Shown: positions 10,068 to 20,522 of the stretch, in pieces
How the letters are laid out: each line of letters opens with the position of its first letter
Numbering within the stretch: position 1 is the first letter of the stretch
From: Mycocentrospora acerina
Lineage: Eukaryota > Ascomycota > Dothideomycetes > Pleosporales
Length of the DNA stretch: 64,000 nucleotides
Reading direction: 5' to 3'
Assembly (NCBI GenBank): GCA_022701365.1
Contig: JAKUHH010000229.1
Location: forward strand, 124,001-188,000
Position numbers and translations under genes: made by a program
Notes under the pieces: model-generated
Told to the model about the DNA's origin: nothing
Databases searched by the model: none
What the model saw: only the letters and a program-made list of their open reading frames with translations

Positions 10068-13000
10068 TTAATACGGAGTACCAGGCGCGGGCGACGCATT
10101 TCTGCTTACCCTTCCACGCCGTTGGTTGCCTCCAGTAGCTTGTTGCTGTTGTTGCTGGGGCGCATACATTCCGTATGGGTACATCGGCGCGCCCATACCT
10201 GGTGGGGCCATGCCTTGGCCAGCGAGGTTGGCAGGCTGCATCATCGGAGAACCATTGAACCCAGGTGCACCTCCTGGGGACGCATTTCGGTAAGCATCCA
10301 TGCCAGGGGGTGCGCCTTGGAAGCCGTTCATCTGAGGATAAAATTGACCTTGGCGGGCCAGCAACTGTTGGTACTGTAGCTGTTGCTGGTTGTTCATAGC
10401 TTGCATGTTTGGCATGAACATAGGACCATTGACGCCCATGTTAAATTGGTCGAAGCCGTTCGAATCCATGCTTGCAGTGCGCTGAAGGGCGACGGGGTCA
10501 AAGCCTGCTCCAGCTGATGGGTAAAAGTTCCTGGAATCGGCCTGTGATGCTCCGATCCTGTCCTTGGAAGCAGATCGCGTTGCAGAGGCATCGCGATGGC
10601 CAGGCCCGCTTCGAGTAGAGAGACCCACCTCGTCCATGAGACGCTTGTAGCCTTGTTGAGGCTGTGCCTTGATGCGAGCAAGGACGTTGCGTACGTTTTG
10701 CACAACATCTGCGCGAATTTGCTCATCGAAGAATGGAGTCGTAAGCACCTTGAAGATCAGAGTGGCGCCACAATTTTGGTCAGACAGAATATCTTCCAAT
10801 ACTTGATCGTTTGGTGAAAAGAACAAAGCCTGGAGAATGGTATCACGGGCTTCTGGCTCGTTTCGCTGGTTGATGATCTTCAGCACTGTGAGGTAGGCAA
10901 CCTTGTGTGTGCAGAGATGAACGATGTGTGGGACCAAACGGGGGGCGAGGACTGTGCGCCTTCTTGGGAACGTGCAGGTATCCAGGAACCAGGTCAAGAG
11001 CAGGGCTCCGTTTGCGTTGGTGGCGAGCTGGACGCTGTGAAGAGCAATTGTAGCCGCCGCCATGCGCTGTTGATCCTTGGTAGCAAAGTGGCTCTCAAGG
11101 CAAGCTCGCATGGCACGAGCACCAAATCGACCTTGAGCAAGATCCCAGAGACGGCTGAGCATGACCTCAAAGATGAAGTCATTGAATTGCTGGTACTTGA
11201 GGCAGCCCTGCATAACGTAGTTGCCAAACTGGTCGAGGAAGAGAGCTACTGCGTACGGCTGGAGGGCCTCAACAACAATCTTCTGCATAGCGGGCGTCTT
11301 GGACACGTCGATGATCTTCTGTGCTGCCCATGTTCCGTTCTTGTGGATGCCAATCTTAGCGAGATGGGGTGCGATCTCGCGCAACATGGCCTCTTTGGTA
11401 GGTTCCTCGCAGAACTCGAACAGTTTCTGTACCACAGTGTTTCCAAGGTAGTCCGACGCCAACTCCGCGACTTCGGGGAGCATATTCATGGCGATCTGCT
11501 CAATCTCTTCCTTTGAGCAGGAGCCGTTGTCAATGCGCTTGCGGATCTCACGCAGCCTTGGTGCATCATGTACGCGAGTGTGGCTTGGCTCCTCGACAGG
11601 GGGAATCTCATCAATGTAAGTGTTGAGTCGAATAGCTGCCTCAACTTGAGCAGAGATTCTAGCTTGCTCATCATCTGTGGCGCCCAGGTCTTTTACGATC
11701 TGGACGATGTCGCCACGAATGTCGGTCAATTCAGGAGTAGTAAGAGGTACACTTGCGGTTTCGGCACGAGCGCTGTTCGCATTCGTGTTTTGGGTCGCGC
11801 CACCTTCGGCTTGTCCCTTTGCAGTTGGATCAGGGCTTGGTGAAGGGAACAATCCATTGTGACCAGGCGTAGCCGCTGCACTTGGAATCTTCGCGTAGCC
11901 AATTCGGATAGGGCCTGCGCCAGGGAAAATCTCCTTTCCGTTCAACTGCGTCTTTGCTTGAACAGCGCTTTCAAGGTTCTCAAAGTTGACGAAACCGCAG
12001 TTCTTGTGCGTCAAGACTCGGGTAGAGTCGATAGAGCCAAAAGTGCTGAAGATGACGTTGAGGGATGACACTGTGGTAGACGAAGGAATGTTGCCAAGCC
12101 ACAGCGATCGTGTGGGGCCATCTAGGGTACCTTCGTCACCAAGGTTCGCGCTAGGCAAGTGGAGTTTCTTCACAGCTTCAGCAAGGTTGTATTCAGCATC
12201 TTCCGTCAGGTCCGCAGACATGGTAGGCAGGAAGCTTCTCATCATGCCTCGTCCAGGAGCATCGAGCACACCAGCAGTCCTGGCACGAGGGCGGGAGGAA
12301 GCATAGTTGGCAAATGCCTGGACGTCCTGGTTGTGCTGACGAATGGCCTCCTGGATAAGAAGAGCATTGGCTTCAGCTGGGGTAATGGCACCACTGTAGC
12401 CGTACTGAAGCTCATCTTCGTCCTCGGCATACTTCTCTTTTGCGTTGACAGAGTATGAGCGGATGCGGTTGTTGCTGTTGAGAAGGCTGTTGGCAGTTCT
12501 CTGACTCTCGAGAAGCAATTCGATGTCGGAGGGTGCCAAAGTAGCCCGGACGGGCTGAGGAGTATCTACCAGACCGAGGTAGTCGAGAGTCCTGACATCT
12601 GCATCTGCGAGCCCATCGCGAGAGAAAGATGACACGGGAGAACCGGGTCCGTTCGAGGGCTGAGAAGCGATGCTTTGAAGGGTGCTGCTGCGCTGACGAT
12701 TGCTCGCCCAAGCAGACGAGAAGATGGGGTTACCAAAAGCGGAGGCAGCAGGCGGAAGAAAGCCCGGTTGCTGAGGCATAGAGCCAGCGCGAAGACGAGA
12801 AAGAAGCGCAGACGTAGCAGCAGCGTTTGTAGCTCCTGGTGTAAAGCCCGCGCGTTCAGTAGGGGTACCAGATCCAGGCTTGAAGGGACTAGTCGATGGC
12901 GTAGGACGAGACGTCTTTGGCATAAGCGAGGGCAGCGACATGAGCCCGCCAGGTGCAGCATTGGGAGAAAAGCGCGAAGGCAGAGTGCCGGCACGAGCAC

Positions 13001-13459
13001 GGCGGGTAGACGTCTGAGCAGAAGGCGCAGAATCCGGCATGGTCTGATTGAAATCAGGGAAGCTGTCGGTGTTGGGAGACTCGGGGATTGTCTCGCGCAA
13101 TGGCGTCGAGTTGCCGCTGGTAGGCGGCCCCCACAATTGTGGAGTCAGGCCTTCCTGCGCTTGGATCTCTCGCGCACTGTGGTTGGGTGTTAGCAGTGAG
13201 ATGACTTGTTTCAGAGTGCGACATACCGTTTAGAATAAAGTCTGCTCCCAAACTCGTGCGATGGAGAGCCCGTGTTCATTCTTCCTCCTGACACGCCTCC
13301 CAGCGGGTTTGACGTGTTTGTAGGGTAGCGAACCGAGTTGCCCGAGGGAGGCTCGATGGGCGAGGTGGTGCCCGTGGAGGTGCCCGAGTGCGGCGACTGC
13401 GAGTTTAACTGGGGGATGTAATTGAGGTTGATGTGGTCGGGACGAGCGGTAGGAGCCAT
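10068..13459 (-). CDS. RRM plus Pumilio-repeat RNA-binding protein (Jsn1/Puf2-like)
   Basis: Two exons, 13459-13227 and 13176-10068, split by a 50-bp intron (GTATGT...CACAG). The protein is 1113 residues. The first ~400 residues are Ser/Pro/Ala-rich and disordered. An RRM (SLWLGNIPSSTTVSSL, CGFVNFENLESAV) lies at about 430-505, and a PUF domain at about 630-905 with repeat text such as YLGNTVVQKLFEF, HKNGTWAAQKII, DQFGNYVMQGCL and GRFGARAMRACL. The C-terminal ~200 residues are Gln/Met/Pro/Gly-rich (low complexity). An RRM ahead of a PUF domain is the layout of yeast Puf1/Jsn1 and Puf2, which bind mRNAs of membrane and mitochondria-related proteins and dampen their stability. The first exon supplies MAPTARPDHINLNYIPQ. 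The targets of this protein cannot be read from sequence. Confidence 0.88.
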
Positions 13460-15264
13460 TATGAATTACAGACTCTGTCTTTGACCGTGAGGTAGTTCAC
13501 TGTTCTAATACTGGGGTGGTCGTGGGACTCGTTTACCAAAACCAGGGTAAGGGCGGAGACGCGAGTTGGTACCGGCCAAAGGAACGTGTGGCAGAGAAAA
13601 AGGGTGCCAGCAAGAGGGGACTCAGCTCAGCTCGGCGCAAAGCCAGTGTGTTACGTGTGTGAATGGGGCTGGGGCAGGGTGGCAACGACTTGGATCCAGT
13701 CCGGATGGTGTGCAATTGGGCGGCCGCCGTGGGTTGGGGCTCTGTGCACTTTCCAACTGGAGCAGCGCGGGCGAGTCTTTCAAAGACGATGGCGGCAGTG
13801 CAAAGTCAATATGACGCCTGTCTGTGGGCTGGGCGGGGGAGGGGGTGCCGAATATTCGAGCGTTGGTCGTACAGCGTGGGCTCAGCGAAGAGTGTGCTGG
13901 GACGGATGGGTGCGCTGCAAGGAACGGCGCGAGAGAGCCACGGGCGCGGTGGAGGGCGTCGTGGGCAAGCTTCCTCGATTATGCTAGGGCTGGCTGGCTG
14001 GTAGAATAAACAGACACGAGCGTGCCTGGAGAACGAAAGAAATAGGATTACGCAGATGGCTGCTAGAGACTCTCGCTCATTAGGGGACAGATGCAGCGGT
14101 GGCAGCGTAAAGTAGGCGGGGACGGGGCGGGCAGGGCGAAGAGGTGATGCTGAGGGAGCTCGAGTGAAGAAGGCCTCGCTAAAACGGGCAAGGAGCCAGG
14201 AACACGCTAGCGAGGGCACGTTCGAATGCTCGTCGGACCGCCTGGCAGATCGTTACAGAAGACGGACGCGGACTGCAATGTGGCCTGACGGCTGCTTTTT
14301 TACGCGGGCGTCGACTGTGCGTGCGCTCGGCGTGGTGACGGCCTGCCACCGCACCGCAATGCTTCTTTTGTACCAGCAGCAAAACCAACAAAAGGGGGTC
14401 TCATGCGAGCCTCTCCTGGCTGGCTGGCTGCGGGGACCAATCTGAAACAGCAGAGGCGCGTCGAGCAAGCCTCTTACTGTGTCCCCCCGCGACCAGCTCA
14501 ACGTGCCCTCGGGCGCCGCTGCCTTTGTGGCTCCTTTGATTGGGCCTGCCGAGCTGCGTCTGGCTCGTCACACTGCGGTCGTCTGCATGCGAAATCCATG
14601 TGCTTTTTCCCTAGGCTCGAGAGGCTGTCTGGCAGGCTGCACGGCGAAAGTCTATCTTGCAACCGCATCGAATACATGCTACAAGCACACCGCGCCAGTG
14701 CCCGTTTCACACGGCACCCCAAGCATACGTACATCGCAGTTGAAACATTGCCTTCTAGAAGAGGGCTTCGAATAGAGGCCGCTCCACGTCGCGGAATCGA
14801 CTGCAAGGCTGGCACGCTTCGGCATCCACGGCCAGTGCGGACTAGCGCCCCAACGTGCCGTTGTCAATCCGAGGCCTGCGCTAGGTTTCAGTCGCGGCTT
14901 GTCGAGACGAGCGATCTCCGCTGGCTTGGCGTCGCTCTGGTTCGAGTGGCACGCGTCATTCTCAGTTTGCGGCGCGTGCTGCTCTTTGACCTGACAGCTT
15001 CCGATCCTTCAACCAAGGCCCGTGAAACGTGCGACCCCTCTCGCATAACAAACGGCGTGTGTCCACAGCGCACAGAGCACTTTGGTACCACGGCTGTCAG
15101 CTGGAACGCATAATCGGCGTCTCCATGGAACGTTTCTGGAAAACGTCCTGCGACCTCTGACCGCTGCCACGCTGCTCTGCCCGCGCACTCACCCCTGGCT
15201 CTGCCTCGTCATCCAGGCACTTTATTTGCGCCTTCCCCGCATTGTGCACTAACACTTGCCCGCC
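13460..15264. promoter_or_regulatory. Long GC-rich divergent promoter, PUF gene / YL1 gene
   Basis: This 1.8-kb head-to-head spacer is unusually GC-rich and carries many overlapping chance open frames on both strands (largest at 14403-15113, +), none with a recognisable motif. It probably contains long 5' leaders for both genes. I found no repeat or element that I can name. Confidence 0.4.
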
Positions 15265-17487
15265 ATGTCGCCCGAGGATGTGGAGAGCATGGATGTGGAT
15301 GCTCCCTCGCCGTCCACCCACCATGAGGACGGGGGCGCATCTGGAGACGAGAGCGAGCCCGAGGCGCCCGTCGACCTCATGGTCACGTCGCGTGCCAAGC
15401 GCTCTAATGCAGGCAACCGCATGTCCATCTTGCTCGCCAAGTCAGCCGAAGAGGACGAGGAGTGGGGCGAGGAATGGGAGGAGGCACCAAACGAGGAGGA
15501 GTTCAAGGGCGAGGCTGTCAACGAGCAGGAGGACTACAACCTAGACTCTTCGTCGTCTGAAGAGGATGACGATGGTGGCGATGACGACGATGCGGGCGAG
15601 AAGGAGCTGCGCAAGGTGGAACGCCACGAGCAGACCAAGAAGCGCAAGACGGCGACAAACCCATTCGCTGCTGCGCGTATCGCAGCTGTTTCACGGAAGA
15701 GAGCCAGGCTTGATGCCTCGCACACAAACTCGCCTTCAATGGCGCCTCCACCGCGACCCAAGAAGAAGTCCGAGAGAGCGTCTTGGATACCCACCGAAGA
15801 GGATGGCCCGATTCGAGCATCGTCGCGAAAGCAGACAATAGCAAACAAGGAGTCGACTCTGACTAAGCTGAAAGAGAAGGATAAGAGGCGAGACGACACC
15901 CTGGCCATGATGAAGGCGGCTGAGGCTCGAAAGGCCAAGGACGAGCCCAAACCTTTGACGCAGGCCGAGAGACTCACCGAAGCAGCACGAAACGAGCGCG
16001 TAAACAAGAAGACTCTGCACAGATGGGAGGAGGCAGAAGAAGCAAGGGCTGCGGAGAGGCAGGCCAAGATTGATGCATTGAAGAACCGCCAAATAGAGGG
16101 ACCGTTTATTCGATACTACAGCGGGCCTGCCATTTATGTGGACGATAAGCTCAAGTATACTGGAAAAGATGCGCCTACCATCGAACAATTGGAGGAGAAA
16201 CTCAACAAGAGCAATAGTGCGACAGACTCGCCCGTTGCTCAAACAAATTCTCTCGAGCAATCGGCTGATGCGGTAGCCTCTAATGGCCCTTTGAACCAGT
16301 ACCAACCCTCTCCCGACCCACCGCCAATGCCTTCAGTGCCAAACTCGCTGCCACCTCAACAAACATCGTCACAGCAGCCATGGACCCCTGCATCGCAAGC
16401 AATCAGTGGTGATGTATTCATGGGTGGAGATGTCTTCATGGGCTCGCATAGCATGCCATATCCTAGCAGCATCATGTTCACGCCTCCACAGAACCAAGAG
16501 TCATTCCTCTACGGCATCGACCACTACGCCCAGAACCAGGAACCACAATCCACCTCTTCAGATCTCCCACCAAACCCCTTCTCAGCAGCCTCAGCCTACA
16601 ATCCCTACAACAACCCACAATCTCAATCTCAATTTCAATCTCAATCCCTCCCCACACATCCTCATTCCTCCATCAACAACCCCCTTCTCGCTTCAGACCC
16701 CAACGCCCAACCATCCGCCCTCCTCACTGCCTTCCAAAGACCCCCTATACCCGCCGCTCCCCCACTTCCCCCTCGCAAGAAACTCATCCGCCGCGCCCTC
16801 CGCAACCTCCTCATCCTATCCTCCTTCCCCGCACTCGACGCCCCACCCTCCACCACAACCTCCCGCTCCAAATCCACCACCTCTCTCGCAAAAGACAGAG
16901 ACCGCACCGCCCTCATCCACCTCTGCACCACGCTCTTCCACTGGTCCCCCGCCGACGCCGCAACCTTCACCTCCATCATGCTATCCAAGCCGTCGAGCAA
17001 AAAAGCCGCCGCAGAGCGCGACGCAGCCCTCCGCCCCAAAACAGTCCACTGCGAAATCACAAACAAAGTCGCGCGGTACCGCGATCCAGAAACAGGCATC
17101 GCCTACAGAGACGCACGCGCTTTTGGTGTCCTGAGGGGCGTCGTAGGCGGCGGCTTCGTCTGGAGCGGCGATCTGGGATGCTATGTTGGGGGCAGGGCGA
17201 AGCCGCTCGAGAGTATGGGCGGCAAGGGCTTCCTAGGCATGCCGCCTGCGGCCGGGGTCCCGAGGCGCTTCTGGGAAATGAGGAAGATGGGGCCGCCGCC
17301 TGTGCCTGTATCTGTTTCTGCTTCTGTACCTGTCCCTGCGGCTACATCTGCTTCTGCACCTTCGTCTGCATCGGCGGAGGGAGTAGTAGCAGGGGATGTG
17401 GTTCCGGAGGGTGTACAGAAGGATTCCAGTACTACTCCTTCAACTTCTGCTTCGGCAGTCAAGGTGGAGAATGTGGTTACGACATAA
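15265..17487 (+). CDS. VPS72: SWR1-complex subunit Vps72/YL1
   Basis: An intronless 740-residue protein. The N-terminal YL1 region has a strongly acidic start, then SRAKRSNAGNRMSILLAK at about 45-60, acidic runs (EEDEEWGEEWEEAPNEEE; SSSSEEDDDGGDDDD) and a basic Lys/Arg helix region to about 300. This is the part that in the family binds the H2A.Z-H2B dimer. The YL1_C domain is near 590-640 (CEITNKVARYRDPETG, GIAYRDARAF). The subunit delivers H2A.Z to the SWR1 remodeller in the nucleus. It is longer than yeast Vps72 because of a Pro/Gln/Ser-rich insert (about 330-500) that includes a short tandem duplication GGDVFM-GGDVFM and a QSQSQFQSQS run, plus a Ser/Ala/Val/Pro tail. The start is the ATG of MSPEDVESMDVD. 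Confidence 0.92.
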   Translation: MSPEDVESMDVDAPSPSTHHEDGGASGDESEPEAPVDLMVTSRAKRSNAGNRMSILLAKSAEEDEEWGEEWEEAPNEEEFKGEAVNEQEDYNLDSSSSEEDDDGGDDDDAGEKELRKVERHEQTKKRKTATNPFAAARIAAVSRKRARLDASHTNSPSMAPPPRPKKKSERASWIPTEEDGPIRASSRKQTIANKESTLTKLKEKDKRRDDTLAMMKAAEARKAKDEPKPLTQAERLTEAARNERVNKKTLHRWEEAEEARAAERQAKIDALKNRQIEGPFIRYYSGPAIYVDDKLKYTGKDAPTIEQLEEKLNKSNSATDSPVAQTNSLEQSADAVASNGPLNQYQPSPDPPPMPSVPNSLPPQQTSSQQPWTPASQAISGDVFMGGDVFMGSHSMPYPSSIMFTPPQNQESFLYGIDHYAQNQEPQSTSSDLPPNPFSAASAYNPYNNPQSQSQFQSQSLPTHPHSSINNPLLASDPNAQPSALLTAFQRPPIPAAPPLPPRKKLIRRALRNLLILSSFPALDAPPSTTTSRSKSTTSLAKDRDRTALIHLCTTLFHWSPADAATFTSIMLSKPSSKKAAAERDAALRPKTVHCEITNKVARYRDPETGIAYRDARAFGVLRGVVGGGFVWSGDLGCYVGGRAKPLESMGGKGFLGMPPAAGVPRRFWEMRKMGPPPVPVSVSASVPVPAATSASAPSSASAEGVVAGDVVPEGVQKDSSTTPSTSASAVKVENVVTT

Positions 17488-18252
17488 AGCTCGAGCATTG
17501 AAGACGGAGCATTGTACCAAAAAGAGAAGCAAAACGATTACCATGAGTAGAATAGACGTTAACAAATTAATAATTCAATATATCAAAACCTTTGTCTACA
17601 GCTGTTTGATGTTTAAATCGGAATATATAAATGGCTATTAGAGTTGTGGTGAGACTCAATAGGGGGGAGGTACATTATTGAATGGTCGTCAATACACTTT
17701 TAACAAATAGACTATTAAAAGCTAGAGAATCTTGACTTGCATTGCATAGTAATTTACAATAACGATTCGTGCACGTAGTCACAATGTGAGATGACATCAC
17801 AACTGGCAATACTCAAATGGGGAAAGACGAGAAACGAGGGGGTTTAGCATAGAAAGGGGAGGGGAAGGGAGACATGAAAATGCAATAAAAGACCACAGTG
17901 CCGCATAGGGAGAAAGGACAAGTTCATACGTCAAACTGGGACACATTCCAGGAGAGAATCAAATGATTGAAGAAAAGTTGATAAGAGCATCCCGAAGAAA
18001 GCGGCAAATTCGTAAAGAATTCAAAGGTCCATGATATGCATTGAGGGTTAGCAGACAATGAATCTCAAACGCCACCCATCTTGCCGGTCCCATCCGCAAG
18101 AGTTTTTCAGGCGTTCGTAGCTGTACACGATGCCCATGCCCGCTGAGACTCCGAGTCCACCGTGATGAAAGACCAGGCGAACCAGTTCCAGAAAACCCGC
18201 CATTCCACTCCGACCGTGACCTTCGTAGTCATCGTTATGATGATGCGCACGC
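17488..18252. other. Convergent 3' spacer YL1 / eS24
   Basis: This 765-bp spacer between convergent genes is moderately AT-rich. It has the 3' flanks of both genes and no supportable gene. Confidence 0.45.
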
Positions 18253-18803
18253 TTATTTCTTGTCCTTCTTGGTACCCTTGGTCTTGGCTGTGCCCCGGAA
18301 CGTCTTCATCCTGTTCTTGCGCTGCTTGCCTGTTCCACAGTCAGTATGCTTCCTTGATCCAAGCCTGCCATGTCCAAAGCCAATTCCACATCAATGCGGC
18401 CTTCGAGGGAGACGTACGCTGCTGCCTGGAGGCCTTCTCGACCTTGGTGGCCATGCCGTATCTGACTAGCCTGTAGCGGGGCTCGAACTTCTTCATGGCC
18501 TCGTTGCTGTCGTAGATGAGAGCGAAACCGGTGCTCTTGCCGCCACCGAAGTGTGTCTTGAAGCCGAAGACGGAGACGTCATCCTTCTTTGCCTTGTACA
18601 GCTCGCCGAGCTTGCCACGGAGCTCGTCCTTGGAGACGTTGGCGCGGTTGGGGTGGAGAACATCGCTATACGTGACCGTCAGACCGAGCGCCTCGCAATT
18701 GTATGCCCGGTGGTGCCTGCACTTACACGACCATCTGGCGACGACCGAGGAGAGGGTTGCGGATGAACTTGCGCGTGCGCAGGGTGACTTGAGAATCGGC
18801 CAT
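18253..18803 (-). CDS. RPS24: 40S ribosomal protein eS24
   Basis: Three exons, 18803-18727, 18665-18418 and 18329-18253, with introns of 61 bp (GTAAGT...TATAG) and 88 bp (GTACGT...AACAG). The spliced protein has 133 residues and starts MADSQVTLRTRKFIRNPLL. It contains the family blocks RQMVVDVLHPNRANVSK, VSVFGFKTHFGGGKSTGFALIY (in two overlapping parts) and KFEPRYRLVRYG, and ends in the Lys-rich tail TAKTKGTKKDKK. It is a component of the small cytosolic ribosomal subunit. The length equals that of typical fungal eS24. It diverges from the EFM3-type gene over a 361-bp shared promoter, so two translation genes are adjacent. Splice sites restore exactly the conserved family sequence, so the model is secure. 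Confidence 0.96.
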
Positions 18804-19164
18804 GTTGAGGACTTTCGACCTGGAGGCGGCACTCGTCAGTAGGTGCAGTCGGGGGCCCGAGGGTGCGCGGGGATGGCGTGCAGACGTACTTTACGGAACT
18901 CGATCCTGCTACAGTCGGTTTGCTGTGGTGTTAGTTGGCCGCAGGATGTTGTCGTCGACAGTAATGGCTAGCAAAATTGGATGTGCAGCTTCGCTTAGCC
19001 GACCGCCAAGCCGCCCCGCTGCACACTTAGGTAAGCGCCATCGTCAACATGTCGTTCACCTCGACCCACGACAGAGACAAGCAACTCGAGCAATTCGAGC
19101 AAAGCGGCTGCAATTTAATTCAGTCTATTCTGTCTGATTCATCTATCCTCAACACTGAAACACC
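18804..19164. promoter_or_regulatory. Divergent promoter eS24 / EFM3-type gene
   Basis: This 361-bp head-to-head spacer contains both transcription starts. The pairing of a ribosomal-protein promoter with a translation-factor methyltransferase is the only notable feature. Confidence 0.45.
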
Positions 19165-20522
19165 ATGGTAGTTGATGCAGGTATATTATCACAGCTGCGA
19201 GTGCTGCAACGCCAGAACCTCCAACTTGTCGAACTGCCTCAACTGCGATGGCCAGACAACAGAGTCTTGATGGCGTCTGATGTTCAGTCTTGGATGTTCG
19301 ACAACTTATTCGACCCGAACAATATTAAGTCACCGCCACCAGAGCGCTATCAGCTCAGGGTCCTCAAACTCCTCATATCGAAGCTAGAAAGGTCCATTGA
19401 TAACCCAGAGGAGGATGTACGACTTCCTATTTCTTCACAGCCATTCGCTCTGTCGCCTCATACGACTTGCTTGATTGATTCTCTGTTGAAAATTTCTAAA
19501 AATGACAACCTCACTTTATTGCCGATCAACCCGTTATTTCTTCAACCTGAGACTGACCCTTGCTTTGTTGGACCTGTGTAGGAAATCTCAGATGATCTCA
19601 TGTCCACAATGTCTTCTCTCCTCGTTTCCGGTGTACCCTCCGAGGCGGACTCCGCGCAGCAGAAAGCATTCGTGACGTATGCCTTCCCTCTCCACTCTTC
19701 TAATGATAGCTACTCGCACGAGCGTTCAGTGACGCTCCTCGAAGCTCGATCCGTCATTTCCTCGTCCGGAACTACCGGCCTGAGGACCTGGGAGGCCGCG
19801 CTGCTTCTTGGCTCGTATCTTTCGTCTGAGAGTGGCTCTTTGATGATACGAGGGATGAAGGCACTTGAGCTAGGTGCAGGGACCGGGATGCTCTCTATAC
19901 TCTGTGCCAAATATCTGGGGTCGTACGGTATTGTTGCTACGGATGGGGACGAAGCTGTTGTTGATGCCATTAATACTAATCTCTTCCTGAACGGACTTGA
20001 CGTTGATGCTACGTCTGGGTGTTCAGTGCGAACTGCAGCGCTCAAGTGGGGATGGCCGATCGATGCCACATCATTCTCAGAAGACTACGGAATGGATGTA
20101 CCGGATGTTCTACTGGGTGCAGATGTCGTAAGCCTCCGTTGTACAACCTGACAGGACCCTCTTTCTGAACAAGAACAGACATACGACAAGTCCGTCATCC
20201 CACGCCTGGTAACAACACTAGGGATTTTCTTTGATCTAAACTCGGCACTCCAAGTGCTCATCTCTGTAACCATACGCAACGAGAAAACGTTCGAGACTTT
20301 CCTGAACGCGTGTAGTGGGTCTCTCCGCGTCCTCTTACGACATCGGCTGAGTTGCAACTGACTTTATGTGGGGTAGAGCGAAACAGCTTTAGTGTCGAGC
20401 GTATTGACTTCTCACCGGTTCCTGAACCTGCACAGGAGGGGCCATTTTATTCAACGTCTACCCCAATTCAAATATTGCGCATCACCAGATCGCGAGCAGC
20501 AGAAGATCTGTTTGCTGTCTAA
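19165..20522 (+). CDS. EFM3: Elongation-factor lysine methyltransferase, Efm3/FAM86 type
   Basis: Four exons: 19165-19416, 19582-20127, 20179-20314 and 20377-20522, giving 359 residues. The first intron is 165 bp (GTACGA...TGTAG), removes an in-frame TAG, and joins NPEED to EISDDLMSTMSSL, which is the expected family sequence. The second intron is 51 bp and restores LLGADVTYDKSVIP; the third is 62 bp. The N-terminal FAM86 region has WMFDNLF and PPPERYQLRVLKLLISKLE, followed by TWEAALLLGSYL, the SAM-binding motif LELGAGTGMLS (about 165-175), and DVLLGADVTYD. It is a seven-beta-strand methyltransferase of family 16. Yeast Efm3 and human EEF2KMT trimethylate a Lys of elongation factor 2 in the cytosol; that substrate is inferred from family. 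The third donor (GTGGGT) is slightly weak. Confidence 0.88.

Noticed and set aside
14403..15113. A 236-codon open frame in the PUF/YL1 spacer
   Set aside because: There is no motif, composition is Arg/Ser/Cys-rich and overlapping frames are equally open; it is probably leader or promoter sequence.
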